Below, piece by piece: positions 50,910-55,916 of a DNA stretch of 55,916 nt. The translations under genes and the position numbers were made by a program. Source of the stretch: Pontibacillus marinus BH030004 = DSM 16465 (lineage in GTDB: Bacteria > Bacillota > Bacilli > Bacillales > BH030062); the NCBI RefSeq assembly GCF_000425225.1, contig NZ_AULJ01000039.1, forward strand, positions 1-55,916. Reading direction: 5' to 3'. Position 1 is the stretch's first letter, and each line of letters begins with the position of its first letter. Under the pieces are notes generated by a model that worked only from the letters and a program-made list of their open reading frames with translations, ran no database searches and was not told where the DNA came from.

Positions 50910-51965
50910 TTAGGCTTTATTACGATATTCTAGATTGTGCTGCTTTAATGATTCGTCATCTCCAAAAAGGAAATGCTTTTGCATGTCTGGAGAGTATTTA
51001 GAGTTAAGCGCTTTTTGTCCTACAGCTTCAGCCACCTCTCTTAGCATAGCAGGTGATGCACCGCAACATAAACCAAAGTAATTGACGCCAATATCTCTTG
51101 CTTCCTTAGCCCAACTTGCAATCTCATAACGATTACAGTAGAGAGGATCTAAGGATGTAGGGAATGTTGTCTCTGTTGGTAAGTGACAAGAGCATCCTCC
51201 GTCAGGCAAGTTGAAAAAGGTTGGGTGTTCTTCGGTTGTTCGATACGGAACAGGCAGGGCAGCTACATAGCCATCACAAGCTTCACGGATTTTCTCGACA
51301 AAGGGCTGCATTGTTTCAGGTCCGCGGAAGCAATTCATTCCGACAACCAATGCACCGTGTTCTTGTAAGAGTCTGCAAGCTTCTTCAACTGAATAACCAT
51401 CACGTAAAATGTTTTCTCCCATTAATCCAAGTGTAATAACGGCAGGGAGGTCTTGCTTTTGAATTTCCTCTAATGCAATTTTAGCTTCCTCATAATAATA
51501 GAAGGTCTCTCCGTTAACAAAGTCTACCCCTTCTTCTTTACACCAGCTCACCATTTCAGCAAACATTGTTCGAACCGTCTCTTTTGACTCTGGATCCTCT
51601 GGGTCAAAAATGTTTGTGTTGGAGATGTTTCCTGCAACTAGTGCTTCTTCGTCAGGATGTTCTTGAGCAACTTCTTTTGCTAAGCGAATAGCATTACGAT
51701 TTAAAGGCTCTAACAGATGTTCTTTTTCAATGATTCGCATTTTTTCACGGTGAGCGTTATAGGTGAAAGCTAATACGACATCAGAACCAGCATTCATAAA
51801 ATCTCTATAGGCTTGCTTTAAAGCTTCCGGATTTTCAAGTGCTACCTCAGGCACAAAAGTACCAGCTTGTAAGTAACCTCTACGCTCTAATTCAAATAAA
51901 TATCCCTCTCCACAAACTACGGGTCCATCTTGTAGGCGTTCTTGTAAACTTCTTTTCTTTGTCAT
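50910..51965 (-). CDS. Homocysteine S-methyltransferase family protein (BHMT-like)
   Basis: A 351-aa zinc enzyme of the betaine-homocysteine/S-methylmethionine methyltransferase family. Zinc ligands are expected from Cys in VVGMNCFRGP and the CC pair in YFGLCCGASPAMLREVA; GEGYLFELERRGYLQAG opens the barrel, and NGETFYYYEEAKIALEE is a BHMT-like segment. It would make methionine from homocysteine, probably with a betaine-type donor, which suits a halophile accumulating glycine betaine. It follows metY by about 100 nt on the same strand, so both may be read from the SAM riboswitch transcript. Confidence 0.82.
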   Translation of the reverse strand: MTKKRSLQERLQDGPVVCGEGYLFELERRGYLQAGTFVPEVALENPEALKQAYRDFMNAGSDVVLAFTYNAHREKMRIIEKEHLLEPLNRNAIRLAKEVAQEHPDEEALVAGNISNTNIFDPEDPESKETVRTMFAEMVSWCKEEGVDFVNGETFYYYEEAKIALEEIQKQDLPAVITLGLMGENILRDGYSVEEACRLLQEHGALVVGMNCFRGPETMQPFVEKIREACDGYVAALPVPYRTTEEHPTFFNLPDGGCSCHLPTETTFPTSLDPLYCNRYEIASWAKEARDIGVNYFGLCCGASPAMLREVAEAVGQKALNSKYSPDMQKHFLFGDDESLKQHNLEYRNKA

Positions 51966-52069
51966 TTTGCTCTCTCCTTTATTGTGAGTTCATAAATGTC
52001 TACGATCTATCTATCGTTTAAGGCTCAAATACACATTGGGAACGATTCCTTGTAAGTCACCTATGGGAA

Positions 52070-53731
52070 TTAGACTTCTTTTCGAAGACGTACTGCCTCC
52101 TGATAAAGGTCACCTATAACATTCGTCTTCGTTTTCAGACCTACGTTACTAGAACCCTGTCCCTCGGTGTAAAGGTAAATATTTGTCGGTTGTAGTCTTG
52201 CAACAGTTGTTGAATATTGTTCTAACTCTTCCTCACTAAAAGCGTATAATATATCAATTGGCTCTTGATTATCTAAACCTGCTGCTTGTATAACTTCAAA
52301 TCCTAATCGCCTTAATTTTGTAAGGTCAGGTAATGAATGTTGAGATGATTCAATAGTAGCGATTGTTTTGCGTCGAACACTTCCATCACTAGATCTATGG
52401 ATGGAAGAAGCGAGTGCTTGAGTTTCTTTCTTTGAATGATCCTGGCTCAATGTTCCGGTTGCTTGTGCGATGGCTTGGTCTAAATCAGAAATCAGGTCAT
52501 CGATGTCCTCTAGTCCAACTGATAGGCGAATTAATTGTTCTGAAACTCCTGCCCTTTGTAAGTCTTCAGCACTTAACTGTTGGTGCGTTGTAGTAGCGGG
52601 GTGTATGATTAGAGATTTTGCATCTCCTACATTTGCAACGTGTGACCATAGAGAGACATGATCAATCAGTTGTTTTCCTTCTTCTCGTCCGCCTTTTAGC
52701 CCGAAAACTATGATGGATCCAAATCCTTCTTTAAAATACTTTTGTGCTAAATGGTGTGTAGCGTGATCTTCTAACCCAGTGTATTGGACCCAATCAACCT
52801 GAGGGTGTTCATTCAAATGGCGTGCAATGGATTCAGCGTTTTCACTATGCTTTTTTATTCGAATAGGTAATGTTTCTAAGCCTTGTAAGAATAAAAAGGC
52901 ACTGTGTGGACTTAAACAAGCGCCCAGGTCACTTAAAAGTCTTGTTCGTAACCTTGTTGCGTACGCAACTGGTCCAAGATCTGCGAAGCGTAAGTTGTAC
53001 GTTTCATCTATGGTGGTAAATGAAGGAAACTTGGAGTTGTCCCAGTTAAAACGTCCACCATCTACAACTATTCCTCCAATTGTAGTGCCGTGTCCTCCGA
53101 TCCATTTAGTTGCTGAATGAATTACGATATCTGCTCCCCACCTGAGAGGCTGGCAAATAATAGGACTGGCAAATGTGTTATCAACGATGAGTGGTACTTG
53201 AAATTCATGTGCAATATCAGCAACGAGTTCAATGTCGAGGACCTGTAAGCTTGGATTACCAATGATCTCACTAAAGACTGCCTTTGTATTAGGGGTGATA
53301 GCTTCACGTAATTCACTAGCCTGGTTGGTGTCGACAAATTTAACTGAAATGCCATACTTAGGTAATGTGTGTCTGAAAAGATTGTAAGTACCACCGTATA
53401 AATCATTCGAGGTTATAATTTCGTCACCGGCCTCGGCCACGTTTAAAATAGCTAACAATATCGCAGACATACCTGATGATGTTGCTACTGCAGCAGCTCC
53501 ATCTTCTAAAAGTGAAACACGTTGTTCGAATGCAGCCACAGTTGGATTGCCTGTGCGCGAGTACGTATTACCAGGCTGCTCTAAAGCAAATACATCTTGA
53601 GCGTGTTGGGTGTTTTCAAATGCATAAGATGTTGTTTGGTAAATAGGAACAGCTAGCGCCCCGGTTGTAGGATCTGAGGTTTGGCCGCCATGTAGACTTA
53701 AAGTTTCATGGTTATATTGTTGAGTTGTCAT
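52070..53731 (-). CDS. metY: O-acetylhomoserine sulfhydrylase with C-terminal extension
   Basis: A 553-aa protein. Residues about 1-430 are a complete Cys/Met-metabolism PLP enzyme: TLSLHGGQTSDPTTGA, the YSRTGNPT loop, SDLYGGTYNLF, VDNTFASP, and the PLP lysine in VIHSATKWIGGHG. It makes homocysteine from O-acetylhomoserine and sulfide. An additional 110-120 residues (LPDLTKLRRLGFEVIQAAG...NVGLKTKTNVIGDLYQEAVRLRKEV) follow; I do not recognise this tail. Start ATG 53731 follows TAGGAGGTTT; the frame upstream to 53788 overlaps the riboswitch terminator region. It is controlled by the SAM riboswitch. Confidence 0.88.
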   Translation of the reverse strand: MTTQQYNHETLSLHGGQTSDPTTGALAVPIYQTTSYAFENTQHAQDVFALEQPGNTYSRTGNPTVAAFEQRVSLLEDGAAAVATSSGMSAILLAILNVAEAGDEIITSNDLYGGTYNLFRHTLPKYGISVKFVDTNQASELREAITPNTKAVFSEIIGNPSLQVLDIELVADIAHEFQVPLIVDNTFASPIICQPLRWGADIVIHSATKWIGGHGTTIGGIVVDGGRFNWDNSKFPSFTTIDETYNLRFADLGPVAYATRLRTRLLSDLGACLSPHSAFLFLQGLETLPIRIKKHSENAESIARHLNEHPQVDWVQYTGLEDHATHHLAQKYFKEGFGSIIVFGLKGGREEGKQLIDHVSLWSHVANVGDAKSLIIHPATTTHQQLSAEDLQRAGVSEQLIRLSVGLEDIDDLISDLDQAIAQATGTLSQDHSKKETQALASSIHRSSDGSVRRKTIATIESSQHSLPDLTKLRRLGFEVIQAAGLDNQEPIDILYAFSEEELEQYSTTVARLQPTNIYLYTEGQGSSNVGLKTKTNVIGDLYQEAVRLRKEV

Positions 53732-53790
53732 ACGAAACCTCCTATGAAAAATCGAATTAGTGAGAAGAGGATCAGAAATAATAGACATAG

Positions 53791-53960
53791 AAAAACCCTC
53801 TTCATAAGAAGAGGGTTCATTAAATGTATGAGTAGAGTCCTCTCCTTATCTCTCAGATCATTAAAGACCTGTAGGAATTGGCACCTTATTCAAACCGTTT
53901 CTGTTTGAATGGTTGCCGGGCGTCGTAGGGCCTAATCCCTCAGCCACTCTTGATAAGAAT
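53791..53960 (-). promoter_or_regulatory. SAM-I (S-box) riboswitch with terminator
   Basis: The minus strand reads CTTATCAAGAG, GGCTGAGGGA, GGCCCTACGACGCCCGGCAA, GGTGCCAATTCC, CAGG and TCTGAGAGATAAG, the canonical S-box core in order. A terminator (AACCCTCTTC / GAAGAGGGTT plus T run, 53791-53818) follows, about 60 nt before the metY start. High SAM should terminate transcription. Confidence 0.95.
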
Positions 53961-53995
53961 GTAAGAAAATATGTTTTTTTAAAAGCTTGTTTAGC

Positions 53996-54024
53996 ATTAT
54001 AAAGCGTTAATTAATTAGAGTCAA
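53996..54024 (-). promoter_or_regulatory. Sigma-A promoter of the metY riboswitch transcript
   Basis: On the minus strand TTGACT (54024-54019), a 17-nt spacer and TATAAT (54001-53996). Transcription starts about 30 nt before the S-box aptamer. Confidence 0.8.
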
Positions 54025-54365
54025 TAAATATTTAGAAAATTTCGTTTTATAAGAAAATACTTAAGGATTAAGAACAATGTTTTTTTCTATAGAAGTACCA
54101 ACATTGGTTTAGTATTCGGATTTGATATAAATCTTTATTTAAATAAGCTCGCATGAGTTGATTTTTTAACCAACTAGGCATTGGTTTAACCGCCTTTCTC
54201 TCTTAATGTAAAGAAGAAATCGTTAGACAATGACCTTGTATTAATCGTTATTAATCTATACATTATGGTGAGCTGACCTTTTGCTTGGGTGATATTGAAT
54301 TTGGATGGAATTAAAGTTAACTTAGAATATGCATGCAATAGCCTAGATGTGAATGAGGAGATATT
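54025..54365. other. A+T-rich intergenic stretch
   Basis: About 340 nt between the metY promoter and sprT. No supported gene is present. TTGGAT and TAGAAT 16 nt apart near 54302-54329 are a weak candidate sprT promoter. Confidence 0.4.
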
Positions 54366-54812
54366 ATGAATCAAACAGTGTTAAAAGAATGGGTAAATGA
54401 AATATCAGAGCATTGGTTTGGTAAGCCATATCCAGATGAAGTGGTGATGAATGCACGATTGCGTACAACAGGAGGGAGGTATATCCCCAAGTATAGACGG
54501 ATTGAGCTCAACCCTAAATATTTGGAAGAACAAGGCGAGGAGGAATTCATAGGCATTATTAAACATGAGTTGTGCCATTATCATTTGCATGTGGAAGGGA
54601 AGGGGTACCAGCATCGAGATCGTGAATTTAAGGAACTAATGCGAGAAACAAATTCGCCGAGACATTGTAAACCTCTCCCATCGAAAGCGCAGGATAGAAA
54701 GCATGAGTATCAATGTGAGTCTTGTTCTATGACTTATAAAAGGGTAAGGAGAGTGGATGTTAAACGCTATCGTTGTGGGAAGTGTAAGGGGAAATTAAAA
54801 AAGATTCATTAA
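54366..54812 (+). CDS. SprT family metallopeptidase-like protein
   Basis: A 148-aa SprT-like protein. The zinc motif HELCH (HExxH) lies in GIIKHELCHYHLH near residue 78, followed by HRDREFKELM, and a C-terminal zinc ribbon CESC...CGKC (about 115-142). It corresponds to B. subtilis YdcK, which also lies between tex and a tRNA cluster. The substrate is unknown; eukaryotic relatives process DNA-protein crosslinks. ATG 54366 follows GAGGAGA. Confidence 0.9.
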   Translation: MNQTVLKEWVNEISEHWFGKPYPDEVVMNARLRTTGGRYIPKYRRIELNPKYLEEQGEEEFIGIIKHELCHYHLHVEGKGYQHRDREFKELMRETNSPRHCKPLPSKAQDRKHEYQCESCSMTYKRVRRVDVKRYRCGKCKGKLKKIH

Positions 54813-54912
54813 CTTATTGACGGGACCCTCCGTCCGTGTTAAATTATATAAGCCGTCGAAAAAACGGACAAAACACAACAGTAATCGCGAATGATTTTTT
54901 ATTAAAAACCAT

Positions 54913-54941
54913 TTGACACAGCACGAAAGCTGTTGTAAGAT
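54913..54941 (+). promoter_or_regulatory. Strong promoter of the tRNA operon
   Basis: TTGACA (54913-54918), 17 nt, TAAGAT (54936-54941), preceded by an A/T-rich tract resembling an UP element. A boxA-like GCACATTGAAAC follows near 54977, as in rRNA-type leaders. Confidence 0.75.
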
Positions 54942-55094
54942 ATTTATCGTCGCAAGTTAAACAAGCGACAGCGAACAGCACATTGAAACAAAAAACTTAA
55001 ATCAATTCTTGCATTAAACAAGAAGAGATGTTAAAGTTATTAACTGTGCTTGATTGAAGGGGAAGCTTTTGAACAAGCAGGAAAAGGACCTTTA

Positions 55095-55310
55095 ACATTT
55101 AATATTATTCCAACGTAGCTCAGTGGTAGAGGATCCGTAAACAACGGTGTTCACACATCAACGTAGGATCTGCGAGGAGCAGCCCATCAACTAGTAGAGT
55201 AATCTTGGGTCGTAACGAGCACAAAAGGAATAACTTCGAGAGTAAGCACCTGAATCTCAAAAAAAGCTGGTGCACATTTAATATTATTCCAACGTAGCTC
55301 AGTGGTAGAG
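55095..55310. repeat. 37-bp direct repeat spanning the tRNA-Asn 5' end
   Basis: Bases 55095-55131 are repeated exactly at 55274-55310 (179-bp offset). Each copy contains 14 nt of leader plus the first 23 nt of tRNA-Asn. The 142-nt segment between the copies (55132-55273) is unique in the window, has potential stems (GATCC/GGATC; GCACC/GGTGC) and no gene I can support. Confidence 0.8.
55109..55131 (+). pseudogene. Truncated tRNA-Asn 5' fragment
   Basis: The first 23 nt of tRNA-Asn (acceptor strand, D-stem start and part of the D-loop) are present and then sequence diverges completely. No matching anticodon, T arm or 3' acceptor follows before the intact copy at 55288. Confidence 0.75.
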
Positions 55311-55362
55311 CTATCGGCTGTTAACCGATCGGTCGCAGGTTCGAATCCTGCCGTTGGAGCCA
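55288..55362 (+). tRNA. tRNA-Asn (GTT)
   Basis: A complete cloverleaf: acceptor TCCAACG/CGTTGGA, anticodon loop CTGTTAA, T loop GGTTCGAATCC, encoded CCA. First intact tRNA of the cluster. Confidence 0.97.
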
Positions 55363-55364
55363 AT

Positions 55365-55455
55365 GGAGAAGTACTCAAGTGGCTGAAGAGGCGCCCCTGC
55401 TAAGGGTGTAGGTCGCGTAAGCGGCGCGAGGGTTCAAATCCCTCCTTCTCCGCCA
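55365..55455 (+). tRNA. tRNA-Ser (GCT)
   Basis: Class II tRNA with a long variable arm, acceptor GGAGAAG/CTTCTCC, anticodon GCT in CCTGCTAAGGG, encoded CCA. Confidence 0.97.
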
Positions 55456-55461
55456 TTTCAT

Positions 55462-55536
55462 GGCCCGTTGGTCAAGTGGTTAAGACACCGCCCTTTCACG
55501 GCGGTAACACGGGTTCGAATCCCGTACGGGTCACCA
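55462..55536 (+). tRNA. tRNA-Glu (TTC)
   Basis: Acceptor GGCCCGT/ACGGGTC, anticodon TTC in CCCTTTCACGG, T loop GGGTTCGAATCCC, encoded CCA. Confidence 0.96.
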
Positions 55537-55541
55537 TGGAA

Positions 55542-55618
55542 GGTCCGGTAGTTCAGTTGGTTAGAATGCCTGCCTGTCACGCAGGAGGTCGCGGGTTCGA
55601 GTCCCGTCCGGACCGCCA
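55542..55618 (+). tRNA. tRNA-Asp (GTC)
   Basis: Acceptor GGTCCGG/CCGGACC, anticodon GTC in GCCTGTCACGC, T loop GGGTTCGAGTCCC, encoded CCA. Confidence 0.97.
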
Positions 55619-55625
55619 TCTTTTT

Positions 55626-55700
55626 TGGGCCATAGCCAAGCGGTAAGGCAACGGTTTTTGGTACCGTCATGCGCTGGTTCGAATCCAGCTGGCCCAGCCA
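55626..55700 (+). tRNA. tRNA-Gln (TTG)
   Basis: Acceptor TGGGCCA/TGGCCCA, anticodon TTG in GGTTTTTGGTACC, encoded CCA. Confidence 0.96.
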
Positions 55701-55741
55701 AGATTCATTATTATAGAACATTGATTTACACATTAAATTGT

Positions 55742-55817
55742 GAGCCATTAGCTCAGTTGGTAGAGCATCTGACTTTTAATCAGAGGGTCGGAGGTTCGAA
55801 TCCTCCATGGCTCACCA
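55742..55817 (+). tRNA. tRNA-Lys (TTT)
   Basis: Acceptor GAGCCAT/ATGGCTC, anticodon TTT in CTGACTTTTAATCAG, encoded CCA. Confidence 0.97.
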
Positions 55818-55830
55818 CTTTTCACACTAA

Positions 55831-55915
55831 GCGGGTGTGGCGGAATTGGCAGACGCGCTAGACTTAGGATCTAGTGTCTCTTGACGTGGGGGTTCAAGTC
55901 CCTCCACCCGCACCA
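55831..55915 (+). tRNA. tRNA-Leu (TAG)
   Basis: Class II tRNA, acceptor GCGGGTG/CACCCGC, anticodon TAG in CTAGACTTAGGATCTAG, long variable arm, encoded CCA. The cluster probably continues past the window. Confidence 0.96.
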
Positions 55916-55916
55916 T

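Noticed and set aside
55132-55273. Group I intron or T-box in the segment between tRNA-Asn copies
   Set aside because: Too short for an intron, none of the conserved group I core or T-box sequences is seen, and the second tRNA copy is complete.
1-55916. CRISPR arrays, prophage, IS elements
   Set aside because: No regularly spaced repeats, integrases, transposases or phage structural genes were found.

Overview
The window is a chromosomal stretch of a low-G+C, spore-forming Bacillaceae. The protein families, the complete B. subtilis-type rsb-sigB module and the order rhomboid/acpS/ydcC/alr/ndoAI-ndoA/rsb/tex/sprT/tRNAs all point there. Betaine-homocysteine-type chemistry and rather acidic proteins fit a moderately halophilic relative (Pontibacillus/Halobacillus-like), but the genus is inference.

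Layout. 0.1-5.4 kb (mostly minus strand): a VOC protein, an ECF sigma operon resembling sigY-yxlC-yxlE with its own ECF-type promoter, a DinB-like protein, a CYP152 fatty acid peroxygenase and a luciferase-like monooxygenase. At 5.4 kb a divergent control region carries three MhqR-like operators around a consensus promoter for a DoxX (MhqP-like) gene; an MhqR-like MarR regulator lies at 23.8 kb.

6.1-19.7 kb is the most distinctive part: a 1081-aa STAND ATPase/TPR/winged-helix-BTAD regulator, two palindromic repeats, and a nine-gene operon (liv-type ABC transporter, a 62-aa protein, KAS III-like enzyme, alpha/beta hydrolase, SDR), followed by a separately promoted AMP-forming acyl-CoA ligase. 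Both promoters carry the same direct repeat, TGTAACT-N4-TGTAACT, 9 bp before the -10 box, which is the arrangement used by SARP/BTAD activators. I read this as a specific uptake and acyl-catabolism (or acyl-modification) regulon of unknown substrate.

19.7-33.5 kb is mixed: DUF4396 membrane protein, FeoA-like protein, lipid kinase, YtkA-like lipoprotein, methyltransferase, MarR regulator, an ABC-F protein preceded by a leader peptide and a four-segment attenuator, SDR proteins, a glutaredoxin-like protein, a YppG-like protein followed by a possible structured RNA, DegV, a DMT transporter and CshA helicase.

33.8-55.9 kb: MoxR-DUF58-DUF4129 operon, then the B. subtilis-like core block with ndoAI-ndoA and rsbRSTUVW-sigB-rsbX, tex, an inserted SAM-riboswitch-controlled metY plus homocysteine methyltransferase pair on the minus strand, sprT, and a tRNA cluster (Asn, Ser, Glu, Asp, Gln, Lys, Leu) whose leader contains a broken tandem copy of the tRNA-Asn 5' end.

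Sigma-B-type promoters can be read directly in front of rsbV, the VOC gene, the DUF4396 gene, the glutaredoxin-like gene and, more weakly, a YhfK-like SDR gene, so the stress sigma factor encoded here probably controls several other genes in the same window. Three rho-independent terminators at 5.95, 18.0 and 19.7 kb share one nested architecture whose outer stems covary.
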